A stretch of DNA of 64,000 nt from CBDCKR01 sp964572045. Its GTDB lineage: Bacteria > Gemmatimonadota > Gemmatimonadetes > Longimicrobiales > Gaopeijiaceae. The position numbers and the translations under genes were made by a program. The DNA is taken from positions 6,445 to 70,444 of the forward strand of contig CAZNEI010000009.1 in NCBI GenBank assembly GCA_964572045.1. The letters are read 5' to 3'. Below, one piece after another: positions 52,767 through 60,913 of the stretch. Every line of letters starts with the position of its first letter. Positions within the stretch are counted from its first letter, which is position 1. The notes beneath the pieces are model-generated. The model did no database searches. It worked only from the letters and a program-made list of their open reading frames with translations, and had not been told where the DNA came from.

Positions 52767-53531
52767 TGAAATTGCCTCACGTTGAGAGAGTCAATCGATC
52801 AAAACTAACGTTTCACCTTCACTTACAACCGGATTCGCCGCGCTCCAATGGACCGTTAGTCTCCGGAGAAAGCCGCATCCTCTCGGAGGGATACGACGCG
52901 GATCCTCGCCCCGTATAAGTCATCCCTTCGGCCATATCAAAACGAGAAGTGCGGTCATCGCCCCGGGTAGCGCCAGGCGATAGTCCGTGTTAGCCGCGGC
53001 AGAGCCCCGTGACAGCAACAGGAGCCGTTTCATTTCTACGCAGCGAAGACTCAATGAACACGGCACATTTCTGTTTGAGACAAGACTCGGTCTACAAGGC
53101 AGACCAAACCGACTGCCACTGGGATGGGTGACCAAGATACGGATCGGAGCCGAAGTGCGCAAACTTGATTCCCACGCCCCCGATAGCAGTCGCATGACGA
53201 TTCGTCTCCTTGACACAAGAGAAGCGAGATACCTAGTATGCGGCCTGATGACGTTCCGTCAAGATCCAGTAGGTGGGTGACCGGTCCCTAGGTAAGGGAT
53301 CCCCTCAGGATTTTTTGGGTGCAAGAGATTTGTGATCCGATTATCGATTGCTTTGACCCTCAGAGTGATCGTGTCTTCGATGGTTCGATATTATAGAACA
53401 CGATCCGCTCGTGTCTCGACGATTCGATTGCAGCCCAGGGAAGCTCGATCCGATACTCGCCTCCCTCTACGGGTGGCAGGGGTGTCGAGGCCAATCTGAT
53501 TCTCGCACTTCACCGGGGAGGATGAGCCGAC
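52767..53531. other. Low-GC divergent regulatory region, no gene seen
   Basis: 765 bp between divergent OCD-like and aminotransferase genes. Open frames at 52987-53280 (plus) and 52920-53216 (minus) have no ribosome site or family resemblance and I do not call them. The right end carries repeat elements and a TATTAT box. Confidence 0.5.
53368..53419 (+). promoter_or_regulatory. Candidate promoter/operator before the aminotransferase gene
   Basis: A TATTAT -10-like hexamer (53389-53394) is flanked by two near-direct repeats, TCGTGTCTTCGA (53370-53381) and TCGTGTCTCGA (53409-53419). An inverted repeat ACACGA-tccgc-TCGTGT (53398-53414) overlaps the right one. Located 113-164 bp upstream of the aminotransferase start. 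The -35 is not obvious. Confidence 0.4.
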
Positions 53532-54665
53532 GTGAGTGGCACTGTAACCTACGACGGTGAGCCGCCCCCTGGCACAATTGACCTGGGTCTCGGCCAGCCT
53601 TCATCCGACCTACTACGTGTCGACCTGCTTCGCCGCGCGAGCGAATCGTTCTTCACCGACGCACATCCTTTCGAGCTGGACTACGGGGTCATGTCCGGTG
53701 ACGAGCGTTTCCTCGAGTCCTTGGCGGCGTTTCTATGTGAGGGATATGACGCTTCCGTGATCCCACAGTCATTGTCTGTTACCGGAGGAAACTCACACGC
53801 TTTGGATTTAGTATCGACAGTCTTTAGCAAGCCGGGAGACACCGTGTTTGTCGAAGAGCCGAGCTACTTTCTGGCCTTTCAAATCTTTCGAGATCACGGA
53901 TTGAAGATAGTAAGCGTACCGATCGATGAGCACGGCATGCGTGTCGAAGCCTTGGAGGCATTGCTGGCTGAGCATGATCCGGCGTTCGTATACGTCATCC
54001 CTAGCTACCACAATCCGGCCGGATACTGCATGAGCAAAGCGCGCCGTATCCGTTTGATTGAACTCAGTCAACAACACGAGTTCTTGATCCTAGCGGATGA
54101 AGTCTATCAACTCCTCCATTATTCTGACGAGCCGCCTCCGGCATTCGGAACAATGATCGAGACCGATACTGTTCTGTCGCTCGGATCGTTTTCGAAGATT
54201 CTCGCTCCGGCGATGCGTCTCGGCTGGATTCAGACCGGACCCAGACTACAGAATCGCCTCCGCGAAGCCGGCGTTATCGTCAGCGGTGGCAGTGCAAATC
54301 ACTATTCTTCACATATCGTTCGACACGCCATTGATCTCGGACTTCTACAGGCGCATGTCACAGAGATCAGGAGCATCTACGGGAGTCGCGTCGCGATCAT
54401 GCAGGAATCTCTACAGTCACACTTCGCCGATCTTGCCACGTGGCAGCGACCGAGCGGCGGGTACTTTTTCTGGCTTCGCTTTGGTGATGAGATCGATACC
54501 GCATCCTATCGGGAAAAAGCGAGAGAACTCCAGGCAGGATTCCAGCCCGGAACCGTATTCTCCAACGAAACCAGACTCAAGAACTTCCTGCGCCTGTCCT
54601 TTGCCCATTATGGTGAAGACGACATACATGAGGGTATCGCTCGAATACGCCGGGCCTTCGGTTGA
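53532..54665 (+). CDS. PLP-dependent class I/II aminotransferase
   Basis: A 377-aa fold-type I aminotransferase of the LysN/AlaA-like subgroup. Conserved blocks: LDLGLGQPSSDLL at the N-terminus, VTGGNSHALDLVSTVF, PSYHNPAGYCMS (the NP motif with the Asn contacting PLP), LADEVYQLL (Asp for PLP ring), and LSLGSFSKILAPAMRLGWIQ (Schiff-base Lys). The final Arg is in LKNFLRLSFAH. It lacks the N-terminal winged helix of MocR/EnuR regulators, so it is an enzyme, not a regulator. GTG start at 53532 with GGAGG 10 nt upstream. Base composition is clearly lower in G+C (59 of 120 bases at 54001-54120) than most of the window, a sign of transfer. Likely partner: OCD/dehydratase operon on the other strand. 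Confidence 0.92.
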   Translation: MSGTVTYDGEPPPGTIDLGLGQPSSDLLRVDLLRRASESFFTDAHPFELDYGVMSGDERFLESLAAFLCEGYDASVIPQSLSVTGGNSHALDLVSTVFSKPGDTVFVEEPSYFLAFQIFRDHGLKIVSVPIDEHGMRVEALEALLAEHDPAFVYVIPSYHNPAGYCMSKARRIRLIELSQQHEFLILADEVYQLLHYSDEPPPAFGTMIETDTVLSLGSFSKILAPAMRLGWIQTGPRLQNRLREAGVIVSGGSANHYSSHIVRHAIDLGLLQAHVTEIRSIYGSRVAIMQESLQSHFADLATWQRPSGGYFFWLRFGDEIDTASYREKARELQAGFQPGTVFSNETRLKNFLRLSFAHYGEDDIHEGIARIRRAFG

Positions 54666-54825
54666 ACGGAGCCAGCCGCGGACTCGGACAGGGTCGGGCG
54701 CGAGGTTCGCGTGCGAAGGGGTGACAGCCTCCGCTCACGTTGAGCGTCTCTGGACCGCGATTCGCCACGCCTCCGGTGCCGGAATTCGATAGGGTCCGGA
54801 CGGCCCCGGGATGAATCCAGTGGGG

Positions 54826-55581
54826 CTAGAACGAGCCGCCGAGTGCAACCCTGATCGCCTCCCCGCTCACTCCACTCGATTCCTCGGATGCCAGGAAGGC
54901 GATCACCTCCGCCACTTCCCGGGGCGTAGCCACGCGATTCGCCGGATACAGCGCCGCCCGTTCGTTCCAGACTTGATCGGTCGAGATGCGTCGATCCTGC
55001 GCCTCCTGGCGGGCCGAACGCTCGGCCATCTCCGTCCGAACCCAGCCGGGCAGGACTGCATTGGATGTGATGCCATGAGCTCCTCCGTCCACCGCGACGG
55101 ATCGCATCAGTCCCAGCAGCCCATGCTTGGAGCTGTTGTATGCGCTCGCGGCGGGTTCGGCGACCAAGCCGGACGTAGAGCTCGTAAATACCACCCGCCC
55201 GAATCGGCGTTCGACCATCCCCGGCAGTACGAGTCTTGAGAGATGGAATGGGGCATCGAGGTTGACCCGTATCGTCGTACTCCATGCGTCGAGTTCCTGC
55301 TCCCAGACGACGCGCTCGTGCGCGGAGCCGATGCCGTGGTTGCATACGAGGATCTCAATCGGTCCCAGACGACGCTCGGCCTCCGCGACCGCGCGTGCAC
55401 ACCCCTCCGGGCTTCCGAGATCCACAGCCGCAAAATCGAGCCCGACGTCGGCCAACTCCCGACGGCTTCGGGCGACGCACATCACTCTGGCGCCGCGTGA
55501 CGCCAGCAGCTCGGCCGTTGCACGTCCGATCCCGCGGCCCCCACCCGTGACGAGAGCTACGCGCCCTTCGACTCCGGCCAC
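54826..55581 (-). CDS. Short-chain dehydrogenase/reductase (SDR)
   Basis: A 251-aa classical SDR. Cofactor loop VTGGGRGIGRATAELLA; NHG in place of the usual NAG (VCNHGIGSA); catalytic block VVFTSSTSG...AYNSSKHGLLG (Ser and YxxxK). A typical C-terminus ends GVSGEAIRVALGGSF. An Arg in the second-strand loop (VARSRRE) suggests NADP. Start is a GTG at 55581 with a GGGAG site about 10 nt upstream. It follows the second dehydratase gene by 85 bp on the same strand and may form a two-gene operon with it. Substrate unknown. Confidence 0.9.
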   Translation of the reverse strand: MAGVEGRVALVTGGGRGIGRATAELLASRGARVMCVARSRRELADVGLDFAAVDLGSPEGCARAVAEAERRLGPIEILVCNHGIGSAHERVVWEQELDAWSTTIRVNLDAPFHLSRLVLPGMVERRFGRVVFTSSTSGLVAEPAASAYNSSKHGLLGLMRSVAVDGGAHGITSNAVLPGWVRTEMAERSARQEAQDRRISTDQVWNERAALYPANRVATPREVAEVIAFLASEESSGVSGEAIRVALGGSF

Positions 55582-55666
55582 GCTTCACATACTCCCTCTT
55601 AGTGAGTCGGTCGAACCCAGGTCTGCCAACCGGCGGCCGACCTGACCGGATGAACGAGATGGCCCC

Positions 55667-56635
55667 TCACGCCAGTACTTCTTGCAACGTATCGAGGCCG
55701 ATCTTCGCGCCGCTCACGATGAGCACCACCGTCTTACCCTCGTAGCGGTTGGCAGTCTTCAGGAACGCAGCAACCGACAGCGCCGCCGCTCCCTCCACCA
55801 GCGTGTGGTGCCTCAGCAGCAAGAGTCGGATCGCGGCCTTGATCTCCTCCTCGCTCACCAGCTCGAAGCGATCTACGAGGTCTCGGCAGATCGGCAGGGT
55901 GATCGCGTCTTCCTCGATTCCGCCTGCCGTCCCGTCGGAGAGCGAGGGCCGCAAGTCCAGCTCCACGACCCTTCCAGCCTTGACCGACTCGCACATCACG
56001 GGCGAAGCCTCCGGCTGGCAGCCCACAATCTCGATGCCGGCGTTGCCGGCCTTCAGGCATCCCGCGATGCCGGCAATGAGACCGCCGCCGCCCACCGGCG
56101 CAAAGACGCTATCGATCCCGTCGATCTGCCGTTCCAGCTCAAGCCCGATCGTCCCCTGCCCGGCGATGATCCAAGGATCGTTCCAGGCGGAGACGAAGAG
56201 CCGGTTGCTACGCTTGGCATCGAGCTGCGCGAATCGCTCGGTCTCGAGGCTGTCCAGGCCGTGAAAGCGCAGATCGGCACCCAGCTGTCTTAGCATCTCG
56301 ACCTTGCTTCCTGAAGCGTTCTCGGGCACGAAGATGGTACCGGACCAGCCGAATCCGTGCAGCAGATGGGCGACGGCCCCGGCATGGTTTCCCGAGGAGG
56401 CGGTGACGATGCCCCTCCGGCGTTCGGCCTCGCTCAAGGACAGGAGCTTGTTGGTGGCGCCCCGAAGCTTGAAGGAGCCGGTCGTTTGATGGTTTTCCAG
56501 CTTGAGGTAAGCGTTGCACTTCCCGGCGCCGCTGAGCCAGACGGAGCGCTCCACGGGCGTCTCTCGAACGTGCGAGCGTATCCGCTCCCATGCCTCCAGG
56601 GTGTCCCTCCGGATGTCCAGCGCCGACGTGCTCAT
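55667..56635 (-). CDS. Threonine/serine dehydratase-family PLP enzyme, second copy
   Basis: A 322-aa fold-type II PLP enzyme. Lysine motif TGSFKLRGATNKLLS (~residues 50-64), asparagine loop TASSGNHAGAVAHLL, and the canonical phosphate loop PVGGGGLIAGIAG. The C-terminal strand block VVLIVSGAKIGLD replaces the usual CGGN-type tail. No ACT domain. It aligns with the 50797-51774 protein along its length, but that copy has a changed glycine loop whereas this one does not. Start ATG 56635. An SDR gene follows closely. Possible functions: threonine/serine dehydratase, serine racemase or hydroxyaspartate dehydratase; the sequence does not decide. Confidence 0.92.
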   Translation of the reverse strand: MSTSALDIRRDTLEAWERIRSHVRETPVERSVWLSGAGKCNAYLKLENHQTTGSFKLRGATNKLLSLSEAERRRGIVTASSGNHAGAVAHLLHGFGWSGTIFVPENASGSKVEMLRQLGADLRFHGLDSLETERFAQLDAKRSNRLFVSAWNDPWIIAGQGTIGLELERQIDGIDSVFAPVGGGGLIAGIAGCLKAGNAGIEIVGCQPEASPVMCESVKAGRVVELDLRPSLSDGTAGGIEEDAITLPICRDLVDRFELVSEEEIKAAIRLLLLRHHTLVEGAAALSVAAFLKTANRYEGKTVVLIVSGAKIGLDTLQEVLA

Positions 56636-56747
56636 GCAGAACCCTCGATCAACGGGATGACCCACAAAAGGAATATGGACTGGGAGTGCCTCGCGGGATC
56701 CGAAACACCGTAGTAGGTCGTGGGCAGGTTTGCGAACTACGCCCTCG

Positions 56748-56963
56748 CGGGACATCGCCGACATCACCCTCAACCGGTGGAGACACGGCTACGCCATGGG
56801 ACAGCACCTGCTCTTCGATCCGGATTGGAGCGGGGACGAGTATCCGGGGGTCGTCGGGCGCGAGCGGTTCGGACGCATCACCATCGCGAATTCCGACGCC
56901 GAGGGCGCCTGCCTGACGCAGGCAGCGTTCGATCAGGCTCACCGTGCCGTGGATGAGCTCATG
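56748..56963 (+). pseudogene. 3' remnant of an FAD-dependent amine oxidoreductase (spermidine dehydrogenase-like)
   Basis: About 72 codons, starting DIADITLNRWRHGYAMG and continuing FDPDW, GRERFGRITIANSDAEGACLTQAAFDQAHRAV. This resembles the C-terminal end of NAD(P)/FAD-binding amine oxidoreductases, where a block like NRWPHGYAY ... RFGRIAIANSDA precedes the last FAD-contacting helix. No FAD motif, no signal and no credible start lie upstream; the frame is open only from 56730 and continues as unlike sequence to 57278. It is therefore a gene stump. Surroundings (56636-56747, 56964-57225) hold nothing else that I recognise. Confidence 0.65.
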
Positions 56964-57225
56964 CCGCACGTTGCCTGGTGGAATCGGATCTGGCGAGAAG
57001 GGCTTGGGGGGAGCCCGGAGCGAGCTCTTCAGAGTCTTCTCCGGGCTCCATTCCGCTTCCGGTCGGTAGAGCTTGAGCTCTCGGCTTGCGCCGGTCCGTC
57101 AACAAGAGCGCCCGGGGTCCGCGTCGCCAGCTCGATCGTCTCCCACATCAGCACGGCCGCTCCGCAGGGGCGTCGGCGCCGAGCACTGAGCTGCGACGGC
57201 GGTCGACCCCCGGAGCTCCAGTGGG

Positions 57226-59277
57226 TCAGCGGAGCACGGCGGACAACGCCTCGTCGAGGTTCTGGGTCGCAGCGTTGAGCTTGCCAGCGATCAGGAACAG
57301 CGCTTCGGCGAGCCGGCCGCGCGACTCGGCCTCAAGCTGCCTCAGCTCGGGCAATTCCGCCGCCACCGGCCCGCCCGCCCTGAGACGCCGCTGAATATCA
57401 GCCACCTCCACGCGCACCGGACGTGGTTTGTGTTCGAAGGCGACGCTCCAGTCGTCGCTGGTGTACCAGTACAGCCTCTGAGCGTCCATGACCTCGGGCG
57501 AGACCTGAGCCGCCGCCCTCACCACCTGTAGCTCCTCCAGTGCGGCAACAGCGGCGTCCGCGTTCCCCTGCTCGGCGGCCGCCCTCGCTCGGGCGAGTCG
57601 AGAGAGCGACGTGGCATGCGCCCCTGTGCGAAGCGGGTTGCCGCCGCGCGAGACGAGCCATGGCACCAAATCCCTTCTGGCACTCATCAGCCGGCGGTTC
57701 AGCTCCTCGATCCGGGTGGGATCGGTCAGCCCCCGCCGCGCCGACTCCAGCTCATCGGCCTTGGCCAGCAGCTGCCCCACGGCCCCAAGCGCCTCCTCGC
57801 CCGAGACCCCGCCGACCCTTGCGAGATCCGCCTCCAAGCTCGCCTGCGCCCACTCGGCGATATCGCTGAAGCGGATGGGGAGGATCACCGCCTGGTCGAT
57901 CCGGTTCACGCTCAAGGCACCGACCCGCAGGTCATGGGGGAGGTTCTGATAGTCCTCGGGGCGGTACAGATCGAGCTGCGTGTGGTAGTACTGCGTATAG
58001 GAGCCCCCGCTGAAGGGATCTCCCCAGAAGATGTAGCCGACCGCTCCGCCGCCAACTGACCCGTAGTTCCACGCGTCCACGTTGCTGCTCATTCCGCCTG
58101 TGACCGCCAATCGGTCCTCGAGTCCGAGGTCCCCGACCACCTGGCGCAGGAAGGGGAGCACATCGTAGGTGCCGGAGAGCAGGCCTTGGTCGGCCGTCCA
58201 TCCCGCCGTGTCGATATTCAGCACGAAGGCGAGCGCACGGGTGACCTCCGGATGCGTCCTGACGAACGCCAGCGAGCCGGCGAGCCAATCGGACTCGGTA
58301 GCGTCCACCCCTGCTTCCTCAGCGCCCAAGGCCACGAACATCAGGCTCCGACGGGGTGTGTAGTCGGACGAGAAGGCGCGAGCCAGCTCCAGCATCACGG
58401 CGATCCCGACACTGTTGTCCTGGGCCGCCTGGAACCAGCGATCATAATGTGCGCTCACGACGATCCATTCGTCGGGGAGCTCCGTTCCCGTGAGGGTCGC
58501 CACCACGTTCTGGGATCTGCCGTCGGCGACATCGATGCGGTTTTCGAGCGCGATCTCCACCGGACCCTCCTGGAGCTCGCTCTGCAATCGACGCGCATCC
58601 CGGGTCCGAATCGACACGGTCGGAAGCTGTTCGTGATACCACATGCTGTCCTGCTTGAGCGCGTCCTCCAGGGACTCCGGATAGTCGTGGAGGATGAGCG
58701 CCACCGCGCCGCGGTGGGCCGCCTCGAGAATCTGGTAGGTAGGCCAGCGGTTGCCCCTCCGCACCAGCACCGCCTTGCCACGCACGTCGCCTGCCGCCGT
58801 GTAGTCGGACAGGTAGCCGTCTCCGACGTCCACGAGCTCGGCCCGCACCCGCCGTCCGTCCTCCTCGTTTCCGCGCGAGTACCGAACACCGTCCCGTGTA
58901 CCCCACGTCCCCCCGGCGGCGTGGAGGCTGATCGCCTCGATCGCCTCTCCGTCCGCCGAGAGCATGACCTCTCCGTACTCGTAGTGGCGCACCGGGAAGG
59001 GCTCCTGCCCGACCGACGTGATTCCGATGTTCCTGAATTCCTGCTCGATCGCGTTCGCGACGAGTCGCTCGTCGGCGCTGCCGGCGATGATCGATCCGGC
59101 ACCGGCGCCTGAGCGGTTATCGACGAGGTCCTCGGAGAAGCGGCGCGTGACGGCGATCGTGCGGGCAACGTCGAGCCGGGCGAGCAGCGCGTCTTCGCTG
59201 GGGGACAGTTGCGCGGACGCGGCCTGAGGCAGCAGGCCGGTGACGAGTGAGATCGTAAGGGTTCTAAGCCGGTTCAT
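57226..59277 (-). CDS. M28-family zinc aminopeptidase with PA domain
   Basis: A 683-aa secreted M28 peptidase. Signal peptide ends near ASAQ. Residues ~120-230 contain a protease-associated (PA) insert (VRGKAVLVRRGNRW, ALILHDYPESL). The catalytic domain follows with zinc ligands in VSAHYDRWFQAAQDNSVGIAVM (His and Asp), the catalytic Glu pair in GAEEAG, an Asp in LNIDTAGW, and a final His in YYHTQLDLYRPED. A ~180-residue helical C-terminal extension is rich in Ala/Glu/Arg. Expected role: release of N-terminal amino acids from peptides in the periplasm. ATG 59277 has GGAGG about 9 nt upstream. The tandem amidohydrolases end 97 bp upstream in the same orientation, so all three may be one transcript. 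Confidence 0.93.
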   Translation of the reverse strand: MNRLRTLTISLVTGLLPQAASAQLSPSEDALLARLDVARTIAVTRRFSEDLVDNRSGAGAGSIIAGSADERLVANAIEQEFRNIGITSVGQEPFPVRHYEYGEVMLSADGEAIEAISLHAAGGTWGTRDGVRYSRGNEEDGRRVRAELVDVGDGYLSDYTAAGDVRGKAVLVRRGNRWPTYQILEAAHRGAVALILHDYPESLEDALKQDSMWYHEQLPTVSIRTRDARRLQSELQEGPVEIALENRIDVADGRSQNVVATLTGTELPDEWIVVSAHYDRWFQAAQDNSVGIAVMLELARAFSSDYTPRRSLMFVALGAEEAGVDATESDWLAGSLAFVRTHPEVTRALAFVLNIDTAGWTADQGLLSGTYDVLPFLRQVVGDLGLEDRLAVTGGMSSNVDAWNYGSVGGGAVGYIFWGDPFSGGSYTQYYHTQLDLYRPEDYQNLPHDLRVGALSVNRIDQAVILPIRFSDIAEWAQASLEADLARVGGVSGEEALGAVGQLLAKADELESARRGLTDPTRIEELNRRLMSARRDLVPWLVSRGGNPLRTGAHATSLSRLARARAAAEQGNADAAVAALEELQVVRAAAQVSPEVMDAQRLYWYTSDDWSVAFEHKPRPVRVEVADIQRRLRAGGPVAAELPELRQLEAESRGRLAEALFLIAGKLNAATQNLDEALSAVLR

Positions 59278-59373
59278 CGATGGGTCCCTCCTTAGGGCCC
59301 TGCAGTTGCCCCTGGCTCTCGGGAATCGTTGCGGCGGGCGCGGCCTGGCTCCGGCGGGGAGCACCCCCGTCCC

Positions 59374-60912
59374 TCAGGGAGCCGTCGGACCTAACTTCCC
59401 CTCCGAGGCGCGGAGGAGAGCGGCGACATCGTAGAGTTGTCCGGCCTTCATCACCAAGCGCCCGTTCCGGGTCGTCAGAACGTCCTCCAGAGGATTGCCT
59501 CTGACGATGTAGAGGTCCGCAACCTTGCCCGTCTCGATCGTTCCAAGCCAGTCACCGACCCCCAGGGCGCGGGCTCCGTTGATCGTCGCGGCCTTCAAGA
59601 CGATATCGGGCGGCAGGCCGATGTAGGAGAGGGCGAACAGTTCGTTGTGGATGCGAAAGCCGCTCCAGTGGTCCGTCCCCGTGGTGATGAGGTTGCCCCC
59701 GCCCAGTTCGTGGAGCCTGCGCAACCCGGGAGCCTTGTTGTTGAAGACGGCCGTGTAGCCCTCCGTGCCGTTGATGCGGTCCCACTCTCTCTCCTGCTCC
59801 GTGACCTCGTTCCTCGACCTGCCGCCGTCCCCCCGCCCCCTCTCCGACCGTAGGCTGAGCGCATAGGGAGTGAAAAACCGGTCCAATTCCGCGTCATCCA
59901 TGAGCCGGTCGGTGTCCACTTCGGGATCGGCTTCGATCACGGCTCTGCCGTAGAGCCAATTCGTCCCGTCGAAGTAGACGTTGTGATCGACAAAGAGGCG
60001 AATCCACCGCTCGAACTCCAATGTCCCGGGCTCTGCCTCGCCGGCCAGGATCAGATCCTGGTCGATCAAGGAGTGCTCCACGCGGTCGATGCCCATGAGG
60101 ATCGCGTCGCGCACGCTGACGTCGGTGCCGCGGCCTTCATAGTTGTGGAGGTGGGCGGTCACGGTGATCCCATGCCGATGGGCTTGCTCGATGATGATCG
60201 CCAGCTCACGAGGGCTCGCCTGTTTCGCCTTGATGCTCGCGATGCCGCGCAAGGCCCACGCATCGACGCGGTCGCGGATCTCCTGGTCCGTCATGCCCTC
60301 CGGCCAGTGCTCACAGCTGTCCCTGTGCGTCCTGGCCTGCGGGCACTGGTTGCGAGCGTTGCCGAAGTAGGGCCCCGAGAGGAAGACACGAGCCCCGACC
60401 TGCTCTCCTGAGTCGATGCGCCTGCGCGCATCCATCATCCCCTCGGGATCGAGCTCGCCGGCCGTATATGCCGACGTGACTCCATTCGCAAGCTGAAGCA
60501 CCGGCACCCACCTCGTGTCCTCTCGGTCATCCGGGCCGATTCCGACGCGATGATGGGCGTGGAGGTCGAACATGCCGGGCATGATCGTCTCGTCATCCTC
60601 GAGCACGATGACGAGGGCGTCCCCAACGTCCTCGTCACCGAAGCCACCGCCCACGTCCAAGAACTTCCCACCCCGGATCAAGATCCCCTCGTTCGGCGAG
60701 CGAGAGTCCGCAACTCCGTCGAACAGCCATCCCCCGCGAATCACAACCGCCCGGCCCGGCTCCGTCAGCAGGCCCGAGTCCGCGGGAGCCTGCCCCCAGA
60801 GGGAGCTGGCGCACAGGAGTAGCCCGGGCCCGATCCATGCCGTACGCGCCACGCGTCGGCTCGATGATGCTCTCGTCATGTACGTCCCCGCCCCAGTCCA
60901 GAGTGTCCTCAT
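59374..60912 (-). CDS. Exported amidohydrolase (imidazolonepropionase-like), copy 1
   Basis: A 512-aa metal-dependent hydrolase of the amidohydrolase superfamily with a signal peptide (LLLCASSLWGQ). Metal ligands: HxH in GMFDLHAHHRV (residues ~117-127), Lys in IKAKQASP, His in VTAHLHNYEG, His in IDRVEHSLI, and Asp in TTGTDHWSG. The beta-sandwich ends carry GGWLFDGV and GKVADLYIVRGNP, the usual composite-domain blocks. Substrates of such exported members are unknown; dipeptide or cyclic imide hydrolysis are common guesses. The start ATG at 60912 follows the paralogue's TGA (60914-60916) almost without gap (TGAGATG), giving translational coupling. Confidence 0.93.
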   Translation of the reverse strand: MRTLWTGAGTYMTRASSSRRVARTAWIGPGLLLCASSLWGQAPADSGLLTEPGRAVVIRGGWLFDGVADSRSPNEGILIRGGKFLDVGGGFGDEDVGDALVIVLEDDETIMPGMFDLHAHHRVGIGPDDREDTRWVPVLQLANGVTSAYTAGELDPEGMMDARRRIDSGEQVGARVFLSGPYFGNARNQCPQARTHRDSCEHWPEGMTDQEIRDRVDAWALRGIASIKAKQASPRELAIIIEQAHRHGITVTAHLHNYEGRGTDVSVRDAILMGIDRVEHSLIDQDLILAGEAEPGTLEFERWIRLFVDHNVYFDGTNWLYGRAVIEADPEVDTDRLMDDAELDRFFTPYALSLRSERGRGDGGRSRNEVTEQEREWDRINGTEGYTAVFNNKAPGLRRLHELGGGNLITTGTDHWSGFRIHNELFALSYIGLPPDIVLKAATINGARALGVGDWLGTIETGKVADLYIVRGNPLEDVLTTRNGRLVMKAGQLYDVAALLRASEGKLGPTAP

Positions 60913-60913
60913 C

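Noticed and set aside
52920..53280. Small open frames on both strands in the low-GC gap
   Set aside because: No ribosome site or family features; two overlapping candidates on opposite strands cannot both be real and neither looks conserved.
50797..54665. A complete beta-hydroxyaspartate cycle
   Set aside because: No BhcC-type aldolase, and the aminotransferase is of class I/II, whereas BhcA is of another class as far as I know.
53532..54665. MocR/EnuR-type regulator
   Set aside because: No N-terminal winged-helix domain; the protein starts directly with the aminotransferase core.
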